A DNA stretch of 18,245 nucleotides. It comes from an uncultured Peptococcaceae bacterium. GTDB taxonomy: Bacteria > Bacillota > Peptococcia > Peptococcales > Peptococcaceae. Shown here piece after piece: positions 1-7,454 of the stretch (its first letter is position 1; every line of letters starts with the position of its first letter). Below the pieces are notes generated by a model. It was not told the origin of the DNA. It searched no databases and saw only the letters and a list, made by a program, of their open reading frames with translations. The translations under genes were made by a program, and so were the position numbers. Location of the stretch: positions 1 through 18,245 of the forward strand of contig CABQBF010000043.1 of NCBI GenBank assembly GCA_902462325.1. The letters are read 5' to 3'.

Positions 1-591
1 GGTGCAGGAGTGGGCACCACCTTAGTAACAATATTTTTTGTCTATTTGGCTGGAACGCTTATTGTTACTTTCGGACTTACAGTGTTTGCAGTACAAAATG
101 TTCTAGATGATCCTAATATCAATCCGTCGGCAAATATTGGCGACTGGTATTATGCGCCGCAGGAGAATGTTTCCACAGAAGCGCAGCCTTTTGATTTGGA
201 AGATTTAGGTGTAGAAATCATGCCTTATCGATATCAATCAGCCATTATTTCAGACGGACTTTTTACAGATCATGGAATCTATATAGATTCTTTGGCAAAT
301 GACATAGAGCATCCTGAGAAAATCTTAACGGTTGAATATGAAGTTTGGTTAAATCGGCACGCGTCTGCTTTGAAAAAAAAGGAAAAAGCATTGCAAAAGC
401 AATACAATAGTGAGTGTATAGAAGCAATACAGGATTATGGCGCTGATAAGGCTTATTGGATTGGCGATAACTTGGTATTGCGTTATGATAATTGTGTTAT
501 TCTTTTCAAAGAGGACACGACAAGATCTGTGTTAGATAGCGAAGCCTGCGCGGCGTTTTTCCGAGAAAAATTTGCGGTAGAAGAACTTTAG
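1..591 (+). CDS. 5'-truncated hypothetical membrane-anchored protein
   Basis: I do not recognise this protein. The frame is open from base 1 with no stop. A GTG at base 10 is the first possible start inside the window, but its purine-rich AGGA abuts the codon with no spacer, so the real start probably lies upstream and the gene is partial. The visible part opens with one hydrophobic segment (roughly residues 4-28 counted from the GTG), followed by about 160 mostly polar, acidic residues. These include a lysine-rich stretch (HASALKKKEKALQKQ) that could form a helix or coiled coil. This suggests a membrane anchor with a soluble domain. A hairpin terminator follows about 120 bp downstream, so the gene ends its own transcription unit and is separate from the sigma factor genes. 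No function is proposed. Confidence 0.6.
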   Translation, partial: GAGVGTTLVTIFFVYLAGTLIVTFGLTVFAVQNVLDDPNINPSANIGDWYYAPQENVSTEAQPFDLEDLGVEIMPYRYQSAIISDGLFTDHGIYIDSLANDIEHPEKILTVEYEVWLNRHASALKKKEKALQKQYNSECIEAIQDYGADKAYWIGDNLVLRYDNCVILFKEDTTRSVLDSEACAAFFREKFAVEEL

Positions 592-710
592 AGTCCATTC
601 GTTATCGTGTCATGCAAGTGTTAGAATTAAAAGCATAGGGAACAGCTTCTGCTTATACCGATAGACTGTACAGTGTTGGTACAAGTAGGCGGGGCTATGT
701 TAAAAAAACG

Positions 711-752
711 GGAAGTTGCAGAAGTATTCATTTTGCAGCTTCCTGCTTTTTA
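711..752 (+). terminator. Intrinsic terminator after the first gene
   Basis: GGAAGTTGCA (711-720) pairs with TGCAGCTTCC (734-743), with one G-T wobble and a 13-nt loop. It is followed by TGCTTTTTATT. It separates the truncated first gene from the sigma factor operon. Confidence 0.7.
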
Positions 753-775
753 TTGATGAAAAATTTTTACTGCGG

Positions 776-803
776 GGAACCAGATAGGTATTTTTTTGCT
801 CTA
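776..803 (+). promoter_or_regulatory. Possible ECF-type, autoregulated promoter of the sigma factor
   Basis: GGAACC (776-781) resembles the GGAAC -35 element common to ECF sigma promoters, and TCTA (800-803) resembles the CGTC/TCTA-type -10 element about 18 nt downstream. Both lie 40-67 bp before the sigma factor start. ECF sigma factors often transcribe their own operon, so position and motif fit together. The spacing is slightly longer than usual and no TTGACA/TATAAT pair was noticed here. This is an inference from short motifs. Confidence 0.35.
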
Positions 804-842
804 ATGGTTGTGATCACAAAAATGCAGGAAAGGAGTATAGAT

Positions 843-1319
843 ATGGAGCAGGCAGAGTTTGTGCAGCGGGTTTTGCAAGCGGAACAAACCATGTATCGGG
901 TGGCTAAGGCTATTTTAGTCAATGATTGCGATTGTGAGGACGCTGTGCAGGAAGCAATTCTGAAAGGCTACAGTAAATTATATACGCTGCGGCAGGAGCA
1001 GTTTTTTCAGACCTGGCTGGTGAGGATTTTAATTCGGGAATGCTATAAAATTTTGCGCAGCCGGCCGAATACAGTAGCTTATAACACCGCGCTGGACAGA
1101 GAGGTCGATAACGACGATTTTAGTCAATTATATCAAGTCCTGATGCAGTTACCAGTAAAAAATCGTATTGTGCTTGTATTACTTTATATTGAAGGCTACT
1201 CGGTGGCAGAAATTGCTGCATTGCTGAGAGTGCCGCAAGGCACAGTGAAAAGTCGGCTGGCCCGTGGGCGAAAATTATTGCAGCAGGAATTAACAGAAAA
1301 CGAGGTGTATGAAGTATGA
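843..1319 (+). CDS. ECF-type RNA polymerase sigma factor
   Basis: This 158-residue protein has the two-domain layout of the small (ECF) sigma-70 group. Sigma region 2 spans roughly residues 8-75, with a DCEDAVQEAILKGY segment typical of the core-binding and -10 recognition helices. Region 4 spans about 95-150, with the helix-turn-helix VAEIAALLRVPQGTVKSRLARG that reads the -35 element. The reading frame is open from 753, but I place the start at ATG 843, where AGGAG lies 7 nt upstream; the longer version would add 30 residues not expected in the family. The stop overlaps the next gene's ATG by four bases (ATGA), so the two genes are translationally coupled. The product probably directs polymerase to a small regulon, likely including this operon, and is held inactive by the downstream membrane protein. 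The signal is unknown. Confidence 0.9.
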   Translation: MEQAEFVQRVLQAEQTMYRVAKAILVNDCDCEDAVQEAILKGYSKLYTLRQEQFFQTWLVRILIRECYKILRSRPNTVAYNTALDREVDNDDFSQLYQVLMQLPVKNRIVLVLLYIEGYSVAEIAALLRVPQGTVKSRLARGRKLLQQELTENEVYEV

Positions 1320-2338
1320 GACAATCTGAATGGAGAGCGGCATATCCGCAGATATCAAAAACATTTCATCAGCGCGTGCTGACCACGCTGCACCAACTGC
1401 CGGAACAGCCGGTACAGCGTAAAAATAAAAAACCTATGGTGGCGGTTATTACAGCAATGGTGCTGCTAAGTTCGGTGACGGCAGCAGCGGCGGGTATTCT
1501 GCTGTGGCCGCAGCAGTTGCTGCAGCGTTTTGATACAGAGCCGGAAGTATTGGAGCAAATGGGGCAGCAGGGCGTATTGCAGGCAGAGCCGCAGATTGTG
1601 TGTGACCAAAATGTGACAGTGGCGTTTGAAGGCAAGGCCGAGGATGACAACATGATTTATTTGCTGTTTCGGGTAAATGCACCCGATTATGCTCTGGATG
1701 GCGATAGCTTGATGCATTTTAAAATCAGTTGGAGCGATGGAAAAGAACGCCAATTTCCCAGTATATCCTGGGGTTTTGTAGATGAGGGAAAAGGAGCTGG
1801 CCCTGAAGGAGAATTGGAAATTTGGATGAGCAAAAGCGATGAAGAGGATTACAATGATGTTACTATGCAGTTGGAATTTGTAGAACTGGCTCAGAGTGAG
1901 CCAAAAGCAGGGCCAATTCATGTGTTGGCACAGGGTAGCTGGGTTTTTGAAATTCCCTTGCATAGTCAACCAGCCCAAATGTATGAATTGCAACAAACCG
2001 TGCAGATGGATGGTGTGGCTGTGCAAATTGCTCGCGTAGCGTTATCTCCCTTATCCTGTGCGATTTGGTATAACGGTGCAGATGTGCGGCAATTAGAACA
2101 ACAAGAAGGCGTTGACCTGGACCATTTGGATTATCTGCCACAGTTGGAGCCTACCGCCATTTTATATCAAGATGGCACATGGCTAAATTTGGGCTATGGT
2201 TATGGCGGCCCAGAAGGTTTTGAACAACAGGAACAGCTTTATATGAAAAAGGTTATTCTGGAGAAGGTGTTAGAGGTAGAAAATGTTCAGGCCATTCAGC
2301 TTGGTGGCGATGACGGTGTGCTAGTGGAATTGGAATGA
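1316..2338 (+). CDS. Probable membrane-anchored anti-sigma factor
   Basis: A 340-residue protein overlapping the sigma gene by four bases, with GAGGTG 8 nt before its ATG. It has a short basic cytoplasmic part (about residues 1-40, with an EWRAAYPQISKTFHQRVL segment), one transmembrane helix (about 41-64), and a long extracytoplasmic domain of about 275 residues rich in beta-prone and acidic sequence. This inside-anchor-outside layout next to an ECF sigma gene is the classic anti-sigma arrangement. The N-terminus resembles Firmicutes anti-sigma proteins that accompany such sigma factors (DUF4179-like), but I cannot assign the family with confidence. There is no zinc-binding HxxxCxxC motif, so it is not of the ZAS type. 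The outer domain would sense an envelope signal; its ligand is unknown. Confidence 0.7.
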   Translation: MRQSEWRAAYPQISKTFHQRVLTTLHQLPEQPVQRKNKKPMVAVITAMVLLSSVTAAAAGILLWPQQLLQRFDTEPEVLEQMGQQGVLQAEPQIVCDQNVTVAFEGKAEDDNMIYLLFRVNAPDYALDGDSLMHFKISWSDGKERQFPSISWGFVDEGKGAGPEGELEIWMSKSDEEDYNDVTMQLEFVELAQSEPKAGPIHVLAQGSWVFEIPLHSQPAQMYELQQTVQMDGVAVQIARVALSPLSCAIWYNGADVRQLEQQEGVDLDHLDYLPQLEPTAILYQDGTWLNLGYGYGGPEGFEQQEQLYMKKVILEKVLEVENVQAIQLGGDDGVLVELE

Positions 2339-2391
2339 GTAGCATAATGTTCAGGTTATATAGAATGTGAGGTGGTAGCCTTCTTTTATGG

Positions 2392-2438
2392 AGGACGGTC
2401 TAAGATGCTTTTTACGTAGTTGCATTTTAGACCGTCCT
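2392..2438. repeat. Long inverted repeat (17-bp stem, 13-nt loop)
   Basis: AGGACGGTCTAAGATGC (2392-2408) and GCATTTTAGACCGTCCT (2422-2438) are reverse complements apart from one G-T pair. No T-run follows on either strand, so it is not a standard intrinsic terminator, although it lies 54 bp after the anti-sigma stop. It could end or protect that transcript, or be a remnant of a small mobile repeat. The rest of the 2339-2618 gap holds no convincing gene. Confidence 0.7.
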
Positions 2439-2546
2439 ATTGCTATTGTAGCGGTTTTAGTTCTAGTTTTGTCAGAAACGTGTGGAACATGGAATTGGAC
2501 AATGGCAGTCATGCGTGTACCGGAAGTTTGGAAAATTCAACCCAAT

Positions 2547-2595
2547 GAAAAAGAGGGCCGTTTGCAACACGGCTGTGTGCGGAAAACGCCCCTCT
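2547..2595 (-). terminator. Intrinsic terminator of the ABC exporter operon
   Basis: Read on the minus strand, GAGGGGCGTTT (2594-2584) pairs with AAACGGCCCTC (2563-2553) with one mismatch, enclosing a GC-rich inner part, and is followed by TTTTTCATTG. It lies just downstream of the second ABC gene's stop. Confidence 0.75.
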
Positions 2596-2618
2596 CCTAT
2601 ACAATAAAACTCTTTAAC

Positions 2619-4463
2619 TCAACTTAACTCAAACATTCCATTGTAAAGCTGATAATATTTGCCCCGCTGGGCCAGTAGGGTTTTATGATTGCCTTGCTCG
2701 ATAATCTGGCCGTGTTCCAGCACCAGAATTTTATCAGCGTTGCGCACGGTGGAAAGCCGGTGGGCGATGATAAATACGGTGCGTCCCTGCATTAACTGAT
2801 CCATGCCCCTTTCAATCAGCGCTTCGGTGCGGGTGTCGATGGAACTGGTGGCTTCGTCTAAAATCAAGATAGTAGGATTGGCCACAGCGGCGCGGGCAAT
2901 GGCCAATAATTGCCGCTGGCCCTGGCTTAAATTAGCGCCGTCGGCAGTCAGCACTGTGTTGTAGCCTTCGGGCAAATGCTGGATAAAGCTGTGGGCGTTG
3001 GCTAGGCGGGCGGCGGCCATTACTTCTTCGTCAGTGGCGTCTAAACGGCCGTAGCGAATGTTTTCCAGCACTGTACCGGTAAATAGATGGGTATCCTGTA
3101 GTACCATGGATAAGGTACTGCGCAGATCAGCTTTGCCAATTTGATTGATATCAATACCATCGTAGGTGATAGTACCGTCGGCCAAATCGAAAAAGCGATT
3201 GATAAGATTGGTGATGCTGGTTTTGCCTGCGCCCGTGGAGCCTACCAAGGCAATTTTCTGGCCCGGTGCGGCCGAGAGGCTGACATCGCGCAGTACGGGC
3301 TTGTCGGGCTTATAGTGAAAATAAACATGGGAAAAGCAAATATTACCGGCAAGGGGCACTTGCTTCACAGCGCCATTTGCTTGCGGCACCTGCCACACCG
3401 GCGGCGTTTGCTGGCGGTTCAGCGTGACGCGGCCAGGGTCTGCCTCCGGCAGTTCATCCATCAACTGAAAAATGCGTTCTGCACCAGCTAAGGCGTTCAG
3501 CAAAGCATTAAATTGCTGGGAAATTTGGGTGATGGGTTGGGAAAAAGAACGGGTGTATTGTAAAAAAGCTGCTACCGTCCCCAAATCTAGCCGTCCGTAA
3601 ATGGCCATTATGCTGCCGAAAATTGCGGTGATGGCATAATTGACATAGGAAAGATTGTTCATGGTAGGCATCAGGATATTGGCAAAGGTATGGGCGTTGG
3701 TAGAAGCTTGGCACAAATTGGCGTTGAGCTGGTCGAAGCGGTGTTTAGCCCGTTCTTCGTAGCAGAATACCTTGACTACCTTTTGCCCTTCCATCATTTC
3801 TTCAATGTAACCGTTCATAGCGCCGATGGCTTGCTGTTGCTTGCGGAAATACATACCACTTCTGCCGCCGATGGTGCGCACGGCAAAAATCATCACGGCT
3901 ACCATCAACAGCACCAGCAGGGTTAACAGTGGGCTGAGAACAATCATCATGGCAAAAACGCCAACAACGGTGATGAACGAGGAGATAAATTGGGTAAGGC
4001 TTTGACTTAGTAAATCTCGCAGCGTATCGGTATCGCTGGTGAAACGGCTCATCAGCTCTCCATGGGTGTGGCTGTCAAAAAAACCTATCGGCAGCGCCTG
4101 CATTTTATTGAACAAATCGGTGCGGATTTGATACAACGTGCTGGTGGAGATTACCAGCATAATGCGGGCAGAGATGAAAGTGGCAGCGGTGCCAAACAGA
4201 TAGATGAACGCCATCAGCAGCAACATGAAGATGAATTCCGATAAATCTGGATTTTGCTGGCCGATAAAGGGCAGAATGAAATTGTTAATCAGCGGCTTTA
4301 GAAAATAGGTGCCGGCAATGGAAGCGGCTGCGCTGACCATCACGCAGAGTACAGCCAGGGCTAGATGAAACCGAAATTCTTTCATATAGCTGAAAATGCG
4401 GGCGATGGTTTGCTTGATATGTTGTGGTTTCCCCATAGGCGCTTTTTTACGTTTGGGCGGCAT
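2619..4463 (-). CDS. ABC exporter half-transporter, canonical-ATPase subunit
   Basis: A 614-residue protein with an N-terminal six-helix ABC transmembrane domain (about 30-330) fused to a nucleotide-binding domain (about 370-610). The Walker A GSTGAGKT is at 408-415, the Walker B ends in D536 with catalytic E537, and the switch histidine is H568; all are canonical. The signature motif is LSQGQ (512-516) instead of LSGGQ. That variation, with the matching defects in its partner, is the mark of a heterodimeric exporter of the BmrCD / TM287-288 / LmrCD kind, here as the subunit that supplies the catalytic glutamate. The frame is open upstream, but ATG 4463 is chosen because AAAGGAG precedes it and it starts one base after the partner's stop. 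The N-terminus is lysine-rich (PPKRKKAPMGK). The family exports lipids, peptides or drugs; the substrate cannot be read from sequence. Confidence 0.9.
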   Translation of the reverse strand: MPPKRKKAPMGKPQHIKQTIARIFSYMKEFRFHLALAVLCVMVSAAASIAGTYFLKPLINNFILPFIGQQNPDLSEFIFMLLLMAFIYLFGTAATFISARIMLVISTSTLYQIRTDLFNKMQALPIGFFDSHTHGELMSRFTSDTDTLRDLLSQSLTQFISSFITVVGVFAMMIVLSPLLTLLVLLMVAVMIFAVRTIGGRSGMYFRKQQQAIGAMNGYIEEMMEGQKVVKVFCYEERAKHRFDQLNANLCQASTNAHTFANILMPTMNNLSYVNYAITAIFGSIMAIYGRLDLGTVAAFLQYTRSFSQPITQISQQFNALLNALAGAERIFQLMDELPEADPGRVTLNRQQTPPVWQVPQANGAVKQVPLAGNICFSHVYFHYKPDKPVLRDVSLSAAPGQKIALVGSTGAGKTSITNLINRFFDLADGTITYDGIDINQIGKADLRSTLSMVLQDTHLFTGTVLENIRYGRLDATDEEVMAAARLANAHSFIQHLPEGYNTVLTADGANLSQGQRQLLAIARAAVANPTILILDEATSSIDTRTEALIERGMDQLMQGRTVFIIAHRLSTVRNADKILVLEHGQIIEQGNHKTLLAQRGKYYQLYNGMFELS

Positions 4464-4464
4464 A

Positions 4465-6195
4465 TCACAGGTCTCCTTTCTGCTGGGAATGGTAAACTTC
4501 CTGATAGATGGCGTTTTCTGCCAGTAACTGTTCATGGGTGCCAATGGCGTTGATGGTACCGTTATCCATCACAATAATGCGGTCAGCGTCTTGTACCGAC
4601 GCAACCCGTTGCGCGATGATAATGGTAGTAGTCTGGGCCAAATCTTGGCGGAAAGCTTGCCGGATACGGCTGTCGGTGGCGGTGTCTACGGCACTGGTGC
4701 TATCATCCAGAATGATGATTTTGGGATGTTTCAACAAAGCACGGGCTATGCACAGCCGCTGCTTTTGTCCGCCGGATAGATTCACACCGCCCTGTCCCAA
4801 ATCGGTTTGGTAGCCTTGCGGGAAGGACATGATAAAATCGTGGGCTTGCGCCGCTTGACAGGCTGCGACGAGCTCTTCGTTGGTAGCATTCGGATTCCCC
4901 CAACGCAAATTTTCTTGGATGGTGCCGGAAAACAGCACGTTCTTTTGCAGCACCATGGCTACAGCGTTATGCAAGGTGTCCAGCTTGTATTTCCGTACGT
5001 TGCGGCCGCCGACTAGCACCTCTCCTTCAGTGGCGTCATACAGGCGGGGAATTAACTGTACTAATGTAGTTTTAGAGGAACCGGTGCCGCCTAAAATACC
5101 GATGGTTTGTCCGGAGGCAATGTTCAAATTAATATCATGCAATACCGGCGCTGCATCCTCCTGGGTATTGTAGCGGAAGAACACATGACGGAACTGAATA
5201 GAGCCGTCTGTTAGCTGCGGGTCCCCCTGTACCTGTTCGTCGGTTAAATCCAGCGGTTCGTCAAGCACCTCACAGATACGCAGGATAGAGGCACGGGACA
5301 TAATTACCATAATAAAAATCATGCTAATCATCATCAAGGACATCAGAATTTGGGAAATATAGCTGATAAAGCTGAGCAATTCACCGGTTTGCATCTGACC
5401 GGCGATAATCAGATTACCACCGAACCAGGCTACAGCAATCATGCAGCTATACATCACCAGCTGCATCACTGGCGCGTTCCAGATTAGGATTTTTTCAGCC
5501 TGCAGCTGCGCATTCCGCAGTTGGTCGGCAGCTTGCCGGAAGGTTTCTTTTTCATGGTCCTCCCGCACGAAGGCTTTGACCAGATGAATGGCGGTAAGGT
5601 TTTCCTGCACCCGGGCATTGAGCTGATCGTATTTGGTCAGCATAACGCGAAAACGCGGATAGGCGCGGGAGCCGATGAAATAGAGAGCCACGGCCAGCAC
5701 CGGAATGGCTACCAAAAAGATGAGCGAAAGCCGGGCGTTGATATAAACGGCCATCAGTGTGGCGCAAATCAGCATCATGGGCGCCCGCACAGCAGTGCGA
5801 ATCATCATCATAAAAGCCATTTGGGTATTGTTGACATCGGTGGTTAAGCGGGTAATCAGCGATGCAGTGGTAAAGCGGTCAATATTGCGGAAGGAAAACT
5901 CCTGCACCTTGTAAAACAGTTTCTGCCGCACACCTTTGGCCAATCCAGCGCCAGCTATGGCGGCAAAACGGCCCGCCAGCACACCGGTGGCTAACGAAAG
6001 ACAGGCCATTCCAATCATCAAAATTCCCATACAGGTTACATAAGCAATGTCACCATTGCCGATGCCATGATCGATGATTTTGGCCATCACCAAAGGCATA
6101 AGAATTTCCATAAATACTTCAATTAAAATAACAGAGGGCGCCAGCAGCGCATACTTTTTATACTGGCCCAAAGAAGATAGCAGGTGCTTCAGCAT
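4465..6195 (-). CDS. ABC exporter half-transporter, degenerate-ATPase subunit
   Basis: The first gene of the minus-strand operon, 576 residues: a transmembrane domain (about 15-305) and a nucleotide-binding domain (about 333-570). Walker A is GGTGSSKT (369-376), the Q-loop is near Q417 and the signature is a normal LSGGQ (473-477). The residue after the Walker B aspartate is D498 rather than the catalytic glutamate (ILDDSTSAVD), and the switch histidine is replaced by Q529 (IIAQRVAS). Known heterodimeric exporters carry these same substitutions in one protomer. Together with the partner's LSQGQ this predicts one hydrolytic site and one non-hydrolytic site. Start chosen at ATG 6195, with AAAGGAG 7 nt upstream; a further in-frame ATG 30 bases upstream lacks a ribosome binding site. 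A consensus-like promoter lies about 50 bp upstream. Confidence 0.9.
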   Translation of the reverse strand: MLKHLLSSLGQYKKYALLAPSVILIEVFMEILMPLVMAKIIDHGIGNGDIAYVTCMGILMIGMACLSLATGVLAGRFAAIAGAGLAKGVRQKLFYKVQEFSFRNIDRFTTASLITRLTTDVNNTQMAFMMMIRTAVRAPMMLICATLMAVYINARLSLIFLVAIPVLAVALYFIGSRAYPRFRVMLTKYDQLNARVQENLTAIHLVKAFVREDHEKETFRQAADQLRNAQLQAEKILIWNAPVMQLVMYSCMIAVAWFGGNLIIAGQMQTGELLSFISYISQILMSLMMISMIFIMVIMSRASILRICEVLDEPLDLTDEQVQGDPQLTDGSIQFRHVFFRYNTQEDAAPVLHDINLNIASGQTIGILGGTGSSKTTLVQLIPRLYDATEGEVLVGGRNVRKYKLDTLHNAVAMVLQKNVLFSGTIQENLRWGNPNATNEELVAACQAAQAHDFIMSFPQGYQTDLGQGGVNLSGGQKQRLCIARALLKHPKIIILDDSTSAVDTATDSRIRQAFRQDLAQTTTIIIAQRVASVQDADRIIVMDNGTINAIGTHEQLLAENAIYQEVYHSQQKGDL

Positions 6196-6243
6196 TGCAA
6201 CAGCTCCTTTCTGCAAATATAGCACACAATGTTAAGCTGTTTT

Positions 6244-6272
6244 ATTATAAGCTGAGCCAACAGGGATTTCAA
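6244..6272 (-). promoter_or_regulatory. Sigma-A promoter of the ABC exporter operon
   Basis: On the minus strand TTGAAA (6272-6267), a 17-nt spacer and TATAAT (6249-6244) lie about 50 nt before the first ABC gene start. Five of six and six of six consensus bases match, at ideal spacing. Confidence 0.8.
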
Positions 6273-6336
6273 GCTTTTTGCATGGGATTTTTTGCAATAG
6301 GCCGTTCAAAAATTATGGAGCTGTTTACAGAAGTCA

Positions 6337-6345
6337 TGCTATAAT
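6337..6345 (+). promoter_or_regulatory. Extended -10 promoter, possible leader RNA start
   Basis: TGCTATAAT is an extended -10 element (TGn plus a perfect TATAAT); no good -35 lies 17 nt upstream. Transcription would begin near 6352, about 260 nt before the reductase gene, giving a long leader over the structured stretch at 6372-6462. Confidence 0.5.
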
Positions 6346-6371
6346 GGGGGAAATGTATTTTTTGTTGCCAT

Positions 6372-6462
6372 TTTTGCCGATCCTGCCCCTACCCGGTCAG
6401 AAAAGCGTAGGGTATAAGGCAGAAGGTTGACAAAAATAGCAGGGGCGTTTAAAAAGGGGCAG
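6372..6462 (+). other. Possible structured leader RNA upstream of the reductase
   Basis: Two nested helices can form: TTTTGCC (6372-6378) with GGCAGAA (6418-6424, one mismatch), enclosing CCCTAC (6387-6392) with GTAGGG (6407-6412). An alternative, mutually exclusive pairing is CTGCCCCT (6383-6390) with AGGGGCAG (6455-6462), eight perfect pairs. The competing folds recall a regulatory leader, but I recognise no known riboswitch or 6S/SRP consensus, and no T-run follows the alternative stem. Low confidence. Confidence 0.25.
6427..6455 (+). promoter_or_regulatory. Candidate promoter for the reductase gene
   Basis: TTGACA (6427-6432, perfect -35), a 17-nt spacer and TAAAAA (6450-6455, four of six) could start transcription near 6462, just before the dyad at 6476-6506. 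The weak -10 would suit a regulated promoter. Confidence 0.45.
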
Positions 6463-6475
6463 CGAGTGTTTTGAA

Positions 6476-6506
6476 TTATCATGCTGAACAGTTGTCAGCA
6501 TGATAA
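6476..6506. promoter_or_regulatory. Operator-like 12-bp dyad upstream of the reductase
   Basis: TTATCATGCTGA, a 7-nt centre (ACAGTTG) and TCAGCATGATAA form a perfect inverted repeat, 104 bp before the start codon and just after the candidate transcription start. No T-run follows, so it is more like a binding site for a dimeric regulator (or an mRNA hairpin) than a terminator. The regulator is unknown and is not encoded nearby. Confidence 0.5.
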
Positions 6507-6609
6507 AATAGGACATTCTCTACCGTTCTATGGTTTTAAATTCCCACACTGTCCGGTGAACGGAGGAACGGGCGAAGGACAGTAGAAAAGAGAGAAAGGA
6601 ACTTTTCAC

Positions 6610-7353
6610 ATGATACAGACGCAAGAAGTTGTTTTGGTGACGGGGGCTTCCCGTGGTATAGGTAAGGCGACGGCGCAGAGGTTTGCCCAGGCTGGTTATA
6701 AGGTGGTGATTCATTATCATACAGGCAGAGAACAGGCGGAGCTGTTGGCGCGGGAATTGGAGCAGCAGGGATGTGCAGTTATAACGCAACAGGCCGATTT
6801 GCGGGATAGTGGGCAGGTGCAGCAGCTGGTACAGCGAGTTGCGCAATGCTGGGGGCCGGTGGACATTTTGGTGAACAATGCAGGCATTGCCCAGCAAAAG
6901 CTGTTTACCGATTTAACCGATGGGGACTGGCGCAATATGTTTGCTGTGCATGTGGACGGTACTTTTTATTGCAGCCGCGCTGTGTTGCCAGGTATGCTGC
7001 ATCAGCACAGAGGCTGTATTGTTAATGTTTCTTCTATGTGGGGACAGACTGGTGGGTCCTGTGAGGTGCACTACTCGGCAGCTAAAGGGGCAATTCAATC
7101 CATGACCAAGGCACTGGCCAAAGAGGTAGGGCCGTCAGGTATTCGGGTGAACTGTGTGGCGCCCGGCGTCATTCAAACGGAGATGAATCGGCAGCTAGAT
7201 GAGGAAACGCTGGACGCTTTGCGGGAAGAAACGCCATTGGGATTGTTAGGTACGGCGGAAGATGTGGCCAATCTGATTTATTTTTTAGCGACGTCAGAGT
7301 CTGGCTTTATCACAGGGCAAATTGTGGCGGTCAACGGCGGTATCGTTATTTGA
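6610..7353 (+). CDS. ymfI: Short-chain dehydrogenase, YmfI/FabG type (probable EF-P 5-aminopentanone reductase)
   Basis: A 247-residue classical SDR. The NAD(P)-binding TGASRGIG is at 11-18, NNAG at 89-92, and the catalytic Ser-Tyr-Lys is S142, Y155, K159. The fold matches 3-oxoacyl-ACP reductase FabG. The stretch SSMWGQTGGSCEVHYSAAKG around the active site, however, resembles the YmfI group, which in Bacillus subtilis reduces the 5-aminopentanone attached to elongation factor P. There is no fatty-acid gene beside it, which also argues against a dedicated FabG. The fourth tetrad position, usually Asn, is H114 (FAVHVDGTF). The start has AAAGGA 9 nt upstream. It is a single-gene unit: the upstream DNA carries promoters, a dyad and possible leader structure, and no clear terminator was found after it. 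The SDR class is certain; the YmfI assignment is from motif memory and could be wrong. Confidence 0.75.
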   Translation: MIQTQEVVLVTGASRGIGKATAQRFAQAGYKVVIHYHTGREQAELLARELEQQGCAVITQQADLRDSGQVQQLVQRVAQCWGPVDILVNNAGIAQQKLFTDLTDGDWRNMFAVHVDGTFYCSRAVLPGMLHQHRGCIVNVSSMWGQTGGSCEVHYSAAKGAIQSMTKALAKEVGPSGIRVNCVAPGVIQTEMNRQLDEETLDALREETPLGLLGTAEDVANLIYFLATSESGFITGQIVAVNGGIVI

Positions 7354-7411
7354 GCAAGGCGGTTGGTTTTGTTCATTGGATACGGTATGTGGTATAACGC
7401 AGCAATTTGAG

Positions 7412-7425
7412 GGAAAGCGCTTGCA
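7412..7425. promoter_or_regulatory. cre box (CcpA binding site)
   Basis: GGAAAGCGCTTGCA differs at two positions from the palindromic cre consensus TGAAAGCGCTTTCA. It overlaps the -35 of the promoter at 7421-7448, a position from which CcpA normally represses. This suggests carbon catabolite control of whatever that promoter transcribes. Confidence 0.65.
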
Positions 7426-7448
7426 ATCTCCTTGAATTTGTGTATAAT
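7421..7448 (+). promoter_or_regulatory. Promoter of the candidate small RNA
   Basis: TTGCAA (7421-7426), a 16-nt spacer and a perfect TATAAT (7443-7448). The predicted start near 7455 leads into a stretch with no good reading frame and an intrinsic terminator at 7602-7676. Confidence 0.65.
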
Positions 7449-7454
7449 AGCTTT

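Noticed and set aside
1449..2141. Several long minus-strand frames opposite the anti-sigma gene
   Set aside because: They are antisense shadows with no start signals and no domain; the plus-strand protein explains the region.
2388..2627. A 79-codon plus-strand frame between the anti-sigma gene and the ABC operon
   Set aside because: It is made largely of the long hairpin and of the antisense of the ABC terminator, has no good start signal, and its sequence is not protein-like.
6359..6440. Possible TPP riboswitch (GCGTAGGG resembles the conserved 3' end)
   Set aside because: The CTGAGA and CTGATCTGGATAATACC-like core elements are missing, and the downstream gene is not thiamine related.
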